A stretch of DNA of 64,000 bases from an uncultured Caulobacterales bacterium (GCA_938009235.1 CALLIK010000009.1:1-64000), one strand, 5' to 3'. Shown: positions 43,400-52,691, numbered from the stretch's first letter. Program-made: numbers and translations. The notes: generated by a model not told the origin, from the letters alone.

Positions 43400-44251
43400 A
43401 TGACCGAGACTAGATCAAAAAATGAAGTCGTCGCCTCATCTAAGGCGAGCGGCGAGAAGCGGCTTAAGGTGCGGAAGATTTTGCTAAAGCTTAGCTTGGC
43501 GCTGACGATAATTGGGCCGCTGATTTTTCTCGTTGCGGCGCTGGGGGCAAAACTTGGCCTGTGGAGTTGGATGTTTGGGTTGGGAACTTTATCCGCGAAA
43601 ATTGGACCTTTGGTTCTGATGATTGGGGCTGTCGTCTCGCTTCTGGCTTTACTGTCTGCTATCCTAATCAAACCGCGTAAGGGCATTGTCATTGCGGTGA
43701 TTGGTTTGCTGGTTCCAGGGTTTGTCATCGGCAAGCTTGCTGGTGTGAAAGCCACGGCGGCTAACCTTCCATATATTCACGATGTCTCAACGGATACGCA
43801 AGACCCGCCAGTGTTCGGCGAAGTTGTCATGGCGGAACGTCAAGCTTTGGCAGGTGTGAACCCTGCCACTTATGTCGGTAAAAAAGCGCCTGTTACCAAT
43901 GCAGATGGAAGTAAATCTCAAGCGCTCGTCTCCGCGTTGCAAACAAAAGCGTATCCAGAGGTGCGTCCGCTCGTGCTGGACTCCAAGGGCGAGGTTGCCT
44001 TTGGCGAAGCTCTGGCAACTGCGAAATCAATGGGTTGGAAAATCAAATCGCAAGACGTTGCAACAGGTCGCATTGACGCGACTGACACGACCTTCTGGTA
44101 TGGCTTCCAAGACGATGTGACTATTCGACTGCGTGAAGACAAAGGCGGCGGCACGATTGTTGATGTGCGGTCATTGTCCCGCGTCGGCGAATCTGATCTT
44201 GGAAAAAATGCGCAACGCGTCGAAGCGTTCCTTGAGGCTCTCGCGAAATAA
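43400..44251 (+). CDS. DUF1499 domain membrane protein
   Basis: A 283-aa protein with three hydrophobic spans in the first half (LALTIIGPLIFLVAALGAKL, then two more) and a C-terminal DUF1499 domain beginning around IHDVSTDTQDPPVF and ending in RVEAFLEAL. DUF1499 proteins have no settled function; the N-terminal membrane part is a common fusion. Located 39 bp after pdxH, so possibly co-transcribed. Confidence 0.85.
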   Translation: MTETRSKNEVVASSKASGEKRLKVRKILLKLSLALTIIGPLIFLVAALGAKLGLWSWMFGLGTLSAKIGPLVLMIGAVVSLLALLSAILIKPRKGIVIAVIGLLVPGFVIGKLAGVKATAANLPYIHDVSTDTQDPPVFGEVVMAERQALAGVNPATYVGKKAPVTNADGSKSQALVSALQTKAYPEVRPLVLDSKGEVAFGEALATAKSMGWKIKSQDVATGRIDATDTTFWYGFQDDVTIRLREDKGGGTIVDVRSLSRVGESDLGKNAQRVEAFLEALAK

Positions 44252-44257
44252 CGCGAT

Positions 44258-45166
44258 TTATACGGGTTGATAGCTCTGGCGGAGACCGTCAGGGCCATCG
44301 GCTCTCACGCGGTCCGTCTCGCGTAAGTGGATCATATGCGAGAGCACCGAGTAAGCCGCCGCAGGATGCAGGCGTTTATCGACGTGCTGATACAGCGCGG
44401 CAACAATATCGCCGATGTTGTCTAAGCCAGAATTGACCGCCTCTAGGACTTGGGCTTCACGCGTGAGGCGGTGGTCGATATAGGCTTGCACAAATGTGTT
44501 GGCGTCTCGGATTTCGGGTCCATGCGTCGGGCGAATGATATCAAAGCTACGGTCTAACACGCGGTTCAAACTGTTCAGATAATCGCCCATATGTCCATCG
44601 GGCGCGATCACAACAGACGTCGCCCAGCCCATAATGTGGTCGCCAGAAAACAGCGTGTTCTCTTCACGCAGCGCAAAGCAAAGATGGTTCGACGTATGAC
44701 CTGGCGTGTGGAGCGTCTCGACAGTCCAGCCTTGACCTTCGATCAGGTGACCATCACGAATTTCGACATCGGGTTTAAACGTAAGGTCATCTCCCGCGTC
44801 GAGTTTAATGCCGCCGCTGTCTGTCTCTGTGGGTTGAACGCTATGCCCGTAAACAAGGCAGCCGTGTTTCTCCGCCAATGGTTTCGCGAGGGGACTATGG
44901 TCAGCATGGTGATGCGTCACGAGAACATGAGTGACGCGGCGGCCTTTGAGGGCTTGGTCTAGGGCTTCGATATGATTTGGCGTTGTTGGACCGGGGTCAA
45001 TGACGCAAACGTCGCTGCCCGCGTCTGGATGACCGATGATGTAAACGCCTGTCCCCGTATAGGTGAACGGTCCGGGATTATCGGCGATGACGCGTTGGAC
45101 GAGGGGACTGACTTGGGTTGGAACGCCATATTCAAAGTCAAATGTACGGACGAAAGGAATGGCCAT
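44258..45166 (-). CDS. Metallo-beta-lactamase-fold hydrolase
   Basis: A 302-aa protein with the metal motif THHHADHS (HxHxDH), GHSVQP and the later HTPGHTSNHLCF and FSGDHIMGW ligands, the layout of LACTB2-like or glyoxalase-II-like MBL hydrolases. A C-terminal winged-helix-like end (HLRETDRVRADGP) follows. Substrate unknown. The ATG overlaps the stop of the gene upstream by one base, so the pair is coupled. Confidence 0.92.
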   Translation of the reverse strand: MAIPFVRTFDFEYGVPTQVSPLVQRVIADNPGPFTYTGTGVYIIGHPDAGSDVCVIDPGPTTPNHIEALDQALKGRRVTHVLVTHHHADHSPLAKPLAEKHGCLVYGHSVQPTETDSGGIKLDAGDDLTFKPDVEIRDGHLIEGQGWTVETLHTPGHTSNHLCFALREENTLFSGDHIMGWATSVVIAPDGHMGDYLNSLNRVLDRSFDIIRPTHGPEIRDANTFVQAYIDHRLTREAQVLEAVNSGLDNIGDIVAALYQHVDKRLHPAAAYSVLSHMIHLRETDRVRADGPDGLRQSYQPV

Positions 45167-46056
45167 TATGTGATGTCCTTGAGGGCCGCTCGTAAGGCGA
45201 GACCGAGTGTTTTGACCGACGCTAATTTGTCTTTCATGGGCAGTGCCAAAGGCGGACCCATGTCGGTTTTGTTGACGTCGACAATGTAAATTCTACCGTC
45301 TGCTGCGTCACGTAAAATGTCCAATCCGCCCCAGTCGAGTTTCATTGCGCGGCAGAAGGCTTTGATTTGCTCTAGCTCTTTGCGGCTAAAACAGGCTTCA
45401 GCCGTGGTCAGCCTAACGCGTGAATTATAATTGTCGAACCGCTTATCTACGGGGCGTTCTTTGAGGAACACTAGCGGGACGTCGCCAAAGACTGTCGGGC
45501 AGCGGTAATCCAGAACCGTTCCGTCTTCCGTCTTATTGTCGATCAAGCGTTGATAAACGCGTCCGCGCTCGGCTTGGGATGGGCTATGGTGAATGCTCGC
45601 GTCATGAACGCCATTGGCTTCGCCTTTTTCGAGATAAGAGCCTGTTGCGGTTTCGGGATCAATCGAGAGGCCATACCCGAATATGGCTTCGAATGTTGTT
45701 GCCACATGGGATTTGGAGATGTCTCGGCACTGACCATTTAGCGTCAGTCCTTCTGGAGGCGGGCCTTCAACATGTGTCTGGTCTGAGAAATGAATTGTAA
45801 GGTCTTGCGCGTTGCCCGCTTTGACGCCCGCTTGCCGCAGTGCGCCCCAGAGGAGATACCATGCCCTTGGCGCGCGCGGCTCAAAGGCGACGCGAAGGGG
45901 GAGCGGTTTGGCTGGACGCCGCAGGTTTTCACGCGCAATATAGTGGAGACCCCGAAAGACATCCCGAGCCAAAGCCCACGTGAAATGGATTTCCGCGCCC
46001 GTTTCCCGAACGCGAACACTTCGCCAAGACCAGTCGAAATCAGAGAACACAGACAT
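45166..46056 (-). CDS. ATP-grasp-like protein
   Basis: A 296-aa protein. The C-terminal half looks like an ATP-grasp lid and catalytic strand: DYRCPTVFGDVPLVFLKERP and DWGGLDILRDAADGRIYIVD, then VNKTDMGPP, where the Asp-x-Asn matches the metal-binding DxN of the superfamily. The N-terminal part contains a Pro/Arg-rich substrate-side segment. No closer family. It is coupled to the MBL hydrolase, so the two may act in one pathway. Confidence 0.65.
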   Translation of the reverse strand: MSVFSDFDWSWRSVRVRETGAEIHFTWALARDVFRGLHYIARENLRRPAKPLPLRVAFEPRAPRAWYLLWGALRQAGVKAGNAQDLTIHFSDQTHVEGPPPEGLTLNGQCRDISKSHVATTFEAIFGYGLSIDPETATGSYLEKGEANGVHDASIHHSPSQAERGRVYQRLIDNKTEDGTVLDYRCPTVFGDVPLVFLKERPVDKRFDNYNSRVRLTTAEACFSRKELEQIKAFCRAMKLDWGGLDILRDAADGRIYIVDVNKTDMGPPLALPMKDKLASVKTLGLALRAALKDIT

Positions 46057-46166
46057 TATTTTTTATAGCGCCCCGATTTGGATGAAAACAAGTGACTTAG
46101 GTTAAGCCCCAAGAGGGGGCTCCACTAACTTATGTGGCGGTAAGCTGCATCTCACAAGTCGGTGAC

Positions 46167-46202
46167 AAAAAGGCCGCACCTGCTTTCGCAGAGCGGCCTT
46201 TT
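46167..46202. terminator. Intrinsic terminator with branched stem
   Basis: AAAAGGCCGC and GCGGCCTTTT pair as a perfect 10-bp stem, with an inner TGC/GCA helix. T-runs exist on both strands, the longer one on the minus strand. It ends sppA, whose stop is about 43 bp upstream in transcription. Confidence 0.9.
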
Positions 46203-46244
46203 GAACAATTTTCCCTTACACATAGAGTGTAGCGAGGATGCGTC

Positions 46245-48005
46245 TTAGCGGACCTCTGGGATGTTCGCTTTCATTTCTTGACCAAAGCTCGCGGAGTTGC
46301 GGGCGCGGATAGCGGCTTGAACTTCTGGCATAGCTGAGATTTCGCGAAGGACTTGTACGTCTTGCGCGATTTGGGTTGAGCCTGTGAAGATATCTTCTAT
46401 CTGCTCTTCGACTGTTTTTTGGCGCGGGAAGATTTTGATCCGCACCTCTTCATCTGCGTCGATCTTTGCGAGCCTCTTGGCCGCATCAATGGCTGTCATG
46501 ATTCCGCCTAGCTCATCGACAAGGCCGATCTCTTTGGCTTGGGCACCTGTCCAGACGCGGCCCTTTGCGATTTCGAGCACGCGTTCGAGCGGTAGATCAC
46601 GGCCATTGGCGACACGTTGTGTGAAATCGTCATAGATGTCTTGTAGCTGACCGCGATACGCTTCGGACTGTGTGGGCGTGAATGGCGCGTCGGGAGAATA
46701 GGCTCCCGCGAATTCACCGCCGACTGTGATGCCTTCTATATTATAGCCAACCTTAGCGAATGTACCTTCGAGCGCGATCTTACCGCCATAAACCCCAATG
46801 GAGCCAGTGATGGTTTGAGGCATGGCAACGATATGATCGGCATGGGCCGCAACGTAATATCCGCCAGAAGCTGCATATTGCCCCATAGAGATGATAACAG
46901 GCTTGCCAGCTTCGCGCGCGCGGTCTGCTGCGGCTAGAATTTGGTCAGATGCGGCTGGGCTTCCGCCTGGGGAGGAAACGCGGAAGACGATGGCTTTGAC
47001 TTTCTTGTCCTTGATCGCAGCATCAAATCCTGCGGACACGGTATCGCCGCCCATAGATAGGCCCTGCGAGAACAGAGACCCGCCAGAGGACTTGCCGGGT
47101 AACACAGCGCCTTGTCCGCCGATAAAGGCAATCGTATTGTCGCCCTTCGTTGTGCCGGGGCCATATGTGTTGAGGCTCACGAATGCGATTTTGTCATTAC
47201 CTGTTTTCTTGCGGACATAATCTCGCGCCTCTTCGAGTTGGCCAAGTTTATCGACCATGCCAGCGGCAAGAGCGTCTTCTGCACTATGAGGCGCCGTCAT
47301 GAGAACAGATGTTACAGCGGGAATTGTCATGTCGCGATCTTCTGCGATCTGTCCGACAGCATTGTCGAATAGAGACGTGAGGTAACTTGTTGTGGCTTCA
47401 CGATGAGAGTCTGTGAAATCTTTTTCTGTATAGGTATTTACGGCATTCTTATATTCATGGAATTGGAAGAACTCTGGATCAGCGTCGAACTTTTCCATGA
47501 CGCCGCCGTAAAACTCTGTTTCGGAGCGCATGCCAGATACCGCAAACCCTGTCGTGTCTTGCATCCAAATTTCGTCGGCGACGGAGACAGCCTGATAGGA
47601 CATTAAAGATGTGCTCTCGAAGCCTTGCGCATGGGCGATAATAAATTTGCCTGATTTTTTAAAGTCGAGCAGGGCAAGACGAAGTTCCTCAGCGCTGGCG
47701 GGTGCGATACCAAAGTTTTCAGCACGAATGAAAATGCCTTTGATTGAAGTGTCGTCCTTTGCACGGCTTAATGCGTAAACAGTATCAACAACAGAACTTG
47801 GGCTCGCGCCAAATAGCATGTCACCAATCGAATGATCGATTAAAGGTTGGCGCATATCTAAGGTTAGAACGCGATCTGGAGTTTTTTCGCCTGCTGCACC
47901 TAGGGCTCCGAGCAGGCCAAAAAACATAAAGAGGACAATCAGCACAACGAAAAAACCGAATATGCCGGCGATTGTGCCGATCATAGTAATAAAAAACTGA
48001 CGCAT
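46245..48005 (-). CDS. sppA: Signal peptide peptidase SppA, 67K type
   Basis: SppA (586 aa) is a membrane-anchored serine protease clearing cleaved signal peptides. An N-terminal membrane segment covers about 12-35. The duplicated crotonase-like fold fits the long 67K type. The catalytic dyad is predicted as Lys186 (HEYKNAVN) in the first half and Ser380 (MGQYAASGGYYVA) in the second. TITGSIGVYGGKIALEGTF is typical. Confidence 0.95.
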   Translation of the reverse strand: MRQFFITMIGTIAGIFGFFVVLIVLFMFFGLLGALGAAGEKTPDRVLTLDMRQPLIDHSIGDMLFGASPSSVVDTVYALSRAKDDTSIKGIFIRAENFGIAPASAEELRLALLDFKKSGKFIIAHAQGFESTSLMSYQAVSVADEIWMQDTTGFAVSGMRSETEFYGGVMEKFDADPEFFQFHEYKNAVNTYTEKDFTDSHREATTSYLTSLFDNAVGQIAEDRDMTIPAVTSVLMTAPHSAEDALAAGMVDKLGQLEEARDYVRKKTGNDKIAFVSLNTYGPGTTKGDNTIAFIGGQGAVLPGKSSGGSLFSQGLSMGGDTVSAGFDAAIKDKKVKAIVFRVSSPGGSPAASDQILAAADRAREAGKPVIISMGQYAASGGYYVAAHADHIVAMPQTITGSIGVYGGKIALEGTFAKVGYNIEGITVGGEFAGAYSPDAPFTPTQSEAYRGQLQDIYDDFTQRVANGRDLPLERVLEIAKGRVWTGAQAKEIGLVDELGGIMTAIDAAKRLAKIDADEEVRIKIFPRQKTVEEQIEDIFTGSTQIAQDVQVLREISAMPEVQAAIRARNSASFGQEMKANIPEVR

Positions 48006-48198
48006 GCGATTCGATCCGATCTTTAGGATTTAGGCGAGAGATTGAATATTTGTTGTTAAACGATATGGACTTACTCGCAAGGGGAAGAATTCCATTTTCC
48101 ACAGTTAGGTGAGGTGATCCTTAATCGCGCTGTAACCGCATTGAATGCGATATCTCTGACATTTTTGAACTAAACCTGTTGCGTTGATCGTGTGTGCC

Positions 48199-48204
48199 TA
48201 TTAT
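48199..48204 (+). promoter_or_regulatory. Possible -10 element of tRNA-Gln
   Basis: TATTAT lies about 35 bases before the tRNA, with a TTGC-type -35 candidate 14-16 bases upstream. Spacing is short, so this is only a suggestion. Confidence 0.3.
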
Positions 48205-48237
48205 GAGGCCGCTCTCGCCTGAGTGGACATGTAAGAT

Positions 48238-48311
48238 TGGGGCGTAGCCAAGTGGTAAGGCATCAGGTTTTGATCCTGTGATCGTTGGTTCGACCCCAGC
48301 CGCCCCAACCA
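48238..48311 (+). tRNA. tRNA-Gln (anticodon TTG)
   Basis: A 74-base cloverleaf with acceptor TGGGGCG/CGCCCCA, discriminator A and encoded CCA (48309-48311). The anticodon loop TTTTGAT gives TTG, reading CAA and CAG. The T arm GTTGG-TTCGACC-CCAGC is regular. There is a T-T mismatch at the outer anticodon-stem pair (27-43). No tandem copy or flanking duplicate of the 3' end was seen. Confidence 0.96.
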
Positions 48312-48425
48312 TGTCCTCACGTTAGCGCGTACTGTAAGTCATTGATTTTCAGTACGTCCTTATGGATCGCGTAGTTATAATTTTTTAAATAGGTTAGGCT
48401 GTGGACAACTAAGCTTCATCATGTT

Positions 48426-48445
48426 ACTTTATCACACGATAAAGT
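48426..48445. promoter_or_regulatory. Perfect 8-4-8 dyad upstream of the TonB cluster
   Basis: ACTTTATC, ACAC, GATAAAGT. A perfectly symmetric site about 137 bp before the first gene of the cluster; candidate operator. The 271-bp gap 48312-48582 also has a loose CGTACTG/CAGTACG hairpin behind the tRNA. Confidence 0.5.
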
Positions 48446-48582
48446 GGAATTAACGGTAAAACATACTGAAGTTTCTTTAAACTAGTTCAGTCGTAATGAT
48501 TGATTAATAAAAAACGTCCGTGTATGCGGATTATTCGAAAACGTGCCGCTAAGTGCACGAACGACTTTGGAGGACATGTCTG

Positions 48583-49389
48583 GTGAAGATAACGACCGCT
48601 CGTATTGCGCTTTGCGTTGGTTTCATGGCGAGTGCCCAAGTGGCACTAACTGGAGCCGCTTTTGCGCAAGATGCCGATGTGAAGGCAAAAGAGTTTGTTG
48701 GCGTTTTGGATCAAATTCAAAATGTGAAGCTCTCTACCGCTCAGCGCCAAGTTATGATCAATTCGCAGAAGTCTGAAATTCAGAACCTGCGTGACCAGAT
48801 TAAAGTCGTACCAGAAACAAAAAAGTCGATACGTGAAATTGTCACGCGTATGACCGCTGAGATCGAAAAAATAATCGAGTCAGATATCCCTTTTCTTAAA
48901 GCAGAGCGTTACGACCGTTTAAATGCGCTGCGCACGCAATTGGCTGATCCAAAAACAAGCGATGCTGATCTGTTCCGCCGCGCGCTCACTATATATGATA
49001 TTGAAGCTAACTATGGTTACGTGATTTCCGCTTACACGGGAGATCATCCATTGACCCCTGGTCGCCGCTTAGCTGCGTGTCAGGAAGATGCGGATTCTGC
49101 GACATGTAATTTGTCTAAGGATCAGAAAAAATTGTTAGACAGCGGTAAAACCGTTGAAAACATTAAGTCGACTATTGCTGACGGTAACTTTGTTCACTTC
49201 GGACGCATGTCTTTGATCTATTTGGATCTGGATAGTGCGGAAGGTCTACGTTGGAGCCAAGAGGCAAAGGCGTGGGAGCCGTTACCGTCTCGCGATATAT
49301 TAAATGCTCGCAGAGCTGTGCGTATTGCGCGCGGTGAAAGTGCACCTGGCGTCGTGACGGCGCCAATTAAAATGCAAGCGGCGCAATAA
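48583..49389 (+). CDS. DUF3450-like periplasmic protein (first copy)
   Basis: A 268-aa protein with a signal peptide to about residue 29 (TGAAFAQDAD). A charged helical stretch then a domain shared with the next gene: SDIPFLKAERYDRLNALRTQ, RRALTIYDIEANYGYVISAY, FVHFGRMSLIYLDLD, and a final IARGESAPGV. It resembles DUF3450, often found with ExbB/ExbD/TonB in marine bacteria. A 30-residue insert with two Cys is absent from the second copy. The GTG at 48583 is chosen: GGAGG is 9 bases upstream and a signal peptide results. Confidence 0.8.
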   Translation: MKITTARIALCVGFMASAQVALTGAAFAQDADVKAKEFVGVLDQIQNVKLSTAQRQVMINSQKSEIQNLRDQIKVVPETKKSIREIVTRMTAEIEKIIESDIPFLKAERYDRLNALRTQLADPKTSDADLFRRALTIYDIEANYGYVISAYTGDHPLTPGRRLAACQEDADSATCNLSKDQKKLLDSGKTVENIKSTIADGNFVHFGRMSLIYLDLDSAEGLRWSQEAKAWEPLPSRDILNARRAVRIARGESAPGVVTAPIKMQAAQ

Positions 49390-49484
49390 GCCTCGCGTAA
49401 CATAAATCGATTGTGGTTCGTGATGTGTCTGATTTTAAATCAGGGTGTCCTTACCGCCAAACTAAAGCAGCCTGGAAGGAAACC

Positions 49485-50255
49485 ATGTTAAAATCTTCAA
49501 TCGCCAAGCGCCTGATGCTGGCCGGTGTTGCAGTTGGACTGCTAACCGTTCCGGCGCACGCCCAGCTCGACACCGCCTTGAGTATTGCGAAGTCTTCTAC
49601 GGCTGCGGCCGCTGCATCACAGCAGCGTGTTGAGCAAGCTGATGATCAGGCTGACAATGCAAGTCGTGAATATCGCGCAGTGTTACAACAAAAGGACAAT
49701 ATCAAATTGTTCGTTGCGCAGCAGGATATCTTCCGTGAATCTCAGCTGAGTGAAATTCAGTCACTTAAGCGCCAACTTGGTACAGTTGAGCAGATTAAGC
49801 AGGGTATGAGCCCGATGATGCTTAAGATGACAGCGGCATTGGAAGACAGCATCAAAAGTGATCTGCCGTTCAACCGAAATGAGCGCCTAGCGCGCATCGA
49901 TAACGTTAAATCAGTTTTGGGGGATCCAAATATCTCTCCTGCTGAACAATATCGTCGTGTGTTGAACGCTTATAAAATTGAAGTTTCTTACGGTTTGGGG
50001 ATCGACTCCTACGAAGGTGCTCATCCAACAAAGCCAGGCAATGTTGTAAACTTTATCCGCTTTGGTCGCACGTCACTTGTCTATATCTCTAAAGATGAGT
50101 CAGACATCGCGATTTATAAATTAGCCGCAGATGGCACAGGTGAATGGAGCGCGCTTTCGGGTGCCGATGGCATTCAAATGCGTCAAGCGATCCGTATCGC
50201 TAAAGGTGAAGCCGCTCCAGGATTGGTCTTCGCACCCGTCCTAGCTGGCCAGTAG
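49485..50255 (+). CDS. DUF3450-like periplasmic protein (second copy)
   Basis: A 256-aa paralogue of the preceding gene: signal peptide (LLTVPAHAQ), a long coiled-coil-like N-terminal part with QQRVEQADDQADNASREYRA, then the same domain (SDLPFNRNERLARIDNVKSV, NAYKIEVSYGLGIDSYEG, NFIRFGRTSLVYISKDES, and a final IAKGEAAPGLV). ATG 49485 follows GGAAGGAAACC. The coiled coil suggests a periplasmic scaffold for the ExbB complex; this is an inference. Confidence 0.85.
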   Translation: MLKSSIAKRLMLAGVAVGLLTVPAHAQLDTALSIAKSSTAAAAASQQRVEQADDQADNASREYRAVLQQKDNIKLFVAQQDIFRESQLSEIQSLKRQLGTVEQIKQGMSPMMLKMTAALEDSIKSDLPFNRNERLARIDNVKSVLGDPNISPAEQYRRVLNAYKIEVSYGLGIDSYEGAHPTKPGNVVNFIRFGRTSLVYISKDESDIAIYKLAADGTGEWSALSGADGIQMRQAIRIAKGEAAPGLVFAPVLAGQ

Positions 50256-50273
50256 AGTAGAGGAAGTACGAAA

Positions 50274-51686
50274 ATGAGCGTCAAAATGAAATTCATAACA
50301 AAAGTGACGGCAGCCGTGTTCGGTTCCGCTCTTCTGCTGTCGGCGGTTCCTGCTGCAGCTCAAATCAACTCTGTTGATACCCTTCTGAACGATATTCGTC
50401 AGAACGCATCCAAGGTTGAATCTGAAAACCGTGAACGCGAAGCGAACTTCCGCGCTCGCGCTACCCAGCAGTCTGGTCTTTTAAATGAAGCTAAAAGCGA
50501 ACTTCGTACGCTCGAAGCCCGCGCAGCTACGGTTGAGCGTTCGTTCGCTTCAAACCGCTCCCAAATTGACCGTCTTGAAAGTGAGCTACGTACAGCTCAA
50601 GGTAACTTCGGTGAAGTTTTTGGTTTGGCGCGTTCTAAAGCGGGCGAATTCAAGGCCTTGCTCGATAGCTCTTTGATCACGGCGCAGTACCCAACACGTA
50701 CAGCTGTTCTTGGAACTGTTGCAGATTCAAAAGCGCTTCCATCTGCTGAAGACTTAGACAATATCTGGACGACAATGCTCGGCGAAATTAAAGCTCAGCG
50801 TCAAGTTTCAACTTTTGATGCTCAAGTCGCAAACGTCGATGACGGTGCTGTGCAAAAAGTAACGCGCGTCGGTCCATTCTCTGTGTTCACGGCATCTGGA
50901 GCTGACTTTCTTGGCTATAGCGCGCCTTCTGCTGAAGTTGCTGATGCGCCGCTTCTAACACTTTTACCAAGCCAACCAGGTGGTCAAATCTCTAGCGCTG
51001 CGAGTGATGTTGCTGGCGCAGCGGCGGGCAGCATTGTTTATGCTCCGCTTGATCCAACGCGCGGTGAATTGCTTAAATCTTTCGAGCGTGTGCCGTCCTT
51101 TAAGGAACGTCATTGGGTTCAAGGTGGCAACATCGGTAAATTCATCATCATTATGGCGATCTTTGGCGTGTTGTTTGGTGTCTTGAACATCATCCGTCTC
51201 TTCCTAGCGAAGACAGCTATCAATGGTCAGAAGCGTAAAGCGCAACCGTCCAAGTCTAATGCTCTTGGCCGCGTTATGATGGCGTATGAAGGTGCACAGA
51301 ACAAAGATGCTGACACTGTTGAGCTTAAGCTTGACGAAGCGATCCTTCGTGAATCACCTAAGTTTGAATTCGGTCTGAATATCTTGAAACTATTGGCTGG
51401 TGTTGCACCGCTACTAGGTCTTCTTGGTACAGTGACGGGTATGATCCAAACTTTCCAAGCGATGATGATCTACGGAACAGGCGATCCACAGCTAATGGCT
51501 GGCGGTATCTCGGTTGCTCTAGTGACAACAATGCTCGGTCTTTATGCGGCTATTCCGCTCCTCGTTCTGCACAGCTTCTGTTCCTCAATGGCACGGTCGA
51601 TCCAAGGCACACTCGAAGAGCAGTCTGCTGGTATCGTTGCCCGTCACGTGGAAACACGCGGACTTGGCACCGGTTCGAGCGCATAA
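50274..51686 (+). CDS. Large MotA/TolQ/ExbB-type proton channel with exported N-terminal domain
   Basis: A 470-aa protein. Signal peptide (LLLSAVPAAAQ), a periplasmic coiled coil (NREREANFRARATQQSGLLN), then a membrane segment near residues 290-310 (FIIIMAIFGVLFGVLNIIRL) and a C-terminal ExbB domain with two more spans: APLLGLLGTVTGMIQTF and LVTTMLGLYAAIPLLVLH. The TtpC proteins of Vibrio TonB2 systems have this design. It likely links the proton channel to a periplasmic partner such as the DUF3450 proteins. 18 bp downstream of the second copy. Confidence 0.88.
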   Translation: MSVKMKFITKVTAAVFGSALLLSAVPAAAQINSVDTLLNDIRQNASKVESENREREANFRARATQQSGLLNEAKSELRTLEARAATVERSFASNRSQIDRLESELRTAQGNFGEVFGLARSKAGEFKALLDSSLITAQYPTRTAVLGTVADSKALPSAEDLDNIWTTMLGEIKAQRQVSTFDAQVANVDDGAVQKVTRVGPFSVFTASGADFLGYSAPSAEVADAPLLTLLPSQPGGQISSAASDVAGAAAGSIVYAPLDPTRGELLKSFERVPSFKERHWVQGGNIGKFIIIMAIFGVLFGVLNIIRLFLAKTAINGQKRKAQPSKSNALGRVMMAYEGAQNKDADTVELKLDEAILRESPKFEFGLNILKLLAGVAPLLGLLGTVTGMIQTFQAMMIYGTGDPQLMAGGISVALVTTMLGLYAAIPLLVLHSFCSSMARSIQGTLEEQSAGIVARHVETRGLGTGSSA

Positions 51687-51720
51687 GGTAAGTAAACGCA
51701 AAAGACGAAAGGCTTAAGCC

Positions 51721-52254
51721 ATGGAAAATGTCTTTAACGGTCTCCAGGAATTCCTGGGGACTGGCGGAAACATCCTCTTCTACATCATGATCCTAGCATT
51801 CTTTATGTTTACGTTCATTTTGGAGAGGTTCGCTTATTATCTCTTCGCGCATAAACCTCTCAAGTCTCGCCTTTTGGCAGAATGGGAAGCGCGTCCTGAC
51901 AAATCATCTTGGAAAGCAGCTGCGATCAAAGATGAACTTGTTAGCCAAGTGAAAGAGCGCACAGGCGCAAACGTCGGTATTATCAAGACGCTTGTTGCAC
52001 TGGCACCTCTCATGGGTCTCCTCGGTACAGTGACCGGCATGATCGAAGTTTTCGATGTTATGGCGTTATCTGGCTCATCTAATGCACGTCTCATGGCGGG
52101 CGGTGTCTTTAAAGCCACCATCCCAACTATGGCAGGCATGATGGTCGCGTTGACGGGTTTGATTTTTGCGACGGTTCTGCCCCGCATGAGTGCCCGTGAA
52201 ACAGCACGTTTCGCCAATGATCTCGACGAGTCTACAGCTCGCTTTACGGCCTAA
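51721..52254 (+). CDS. exbB: ExbB/TolQ family proton channel
   Basis: A 177-aa inner-membrane protein with three spans; LVALAPLMGLLGTVTGMIEV and the GLIFATVLPRMSARE end are the ExbB core. It is short and lacks an exported extension, so it is the usual ExbB of a TonB complex. 34 bp after the large ExbB gene. Confidence 0.92.
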   Translation: MENVFNGLQEFLGTGGNILFYIMILAFFMFTFILERFAYYLFAHKPLKSRLLAEWEARPDKSSWKAAAIKDELVSQVKERTGANVGIIKTLVALAPLMGLLGTVTGMIEVFDVMALSGSSNARLMAGGVFKATIPTMAGMMVALTGLIFATVLPRMSARETARFANDLDESTARFTA

Positions 52255-52274
52255 GGGCCTAGAAAGGACACACT

Positions 52275-52691
52275 ATGAGACGCGCACGCCGTACACAGGG
52301 TGGAGATGAGGGCGAAGTCGACATGACTCCAATGTTGGATATTGTCTTCATCATGCTGATCTTCTTCATCGTGACAGCTACATTCCTAGACGAACAGGGA
52401 ATTGATCTTACACAACCGCCGCCTCCGCCGCCTTCTGATACTCCACCACCTGATGCTCGCGCCATTACGGTTTATGTTGATGGACGGAACTTCTGTTCAG
52501 TCGACAGTCGTCCAACCGGATGTGATCGAGTGATCCTCGGTGTTGAACGTCTTTTGGCAGACAAACCGAATGCCTCTGTCATCCTGCGTATGGATGAAAA
52601 AGCGTCGCATGAAAATTTGATCATGATCAGAGATGGTTTGGATCAAGGTGGATTGGCTTCGAAGATCGAGATCGTTCGAAACACTGGATAA
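52275..52691 (+). CDS. exbD: ExbD family protein (first copy)
   Basis: A 138-aa protein with one membrane segment (MLDIVFIMLIFFIVTATF) preceded by the conserved DMTPMLD, whose Asp is the proton carrier in the channel. The periplasmic part has a proline run and two Cys (NFCSVDSRPTGCD) not seen in the second copy. Lies 20 bp after exbB. A 112-bp gap separates it from the second exbD. Confidence 0.93.
   Translation: MRRARRTQGGDEGEVDMTPMLDIVFIMLIFFIVTATFLDEQGIDLTQPPPPPPSDTPPPDARAITVYVDGRNFCSVDSRPTGCDRVILGVERLLADKPNASVILRMDEKASHENLIMIRDGLDQGGLASKIEIVRNTG

Noticed and set aside
43076..43403. Open frames on both strands within pdxH
   Set aside because: They mirror PdxH codons and carry no independent start signal.
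48238..48311. tRNA-Gln as an integration site
   Set aside because: No integrase and no repeat of the tRNA 3' end were seen nearby; flanking genes look chromosomal.
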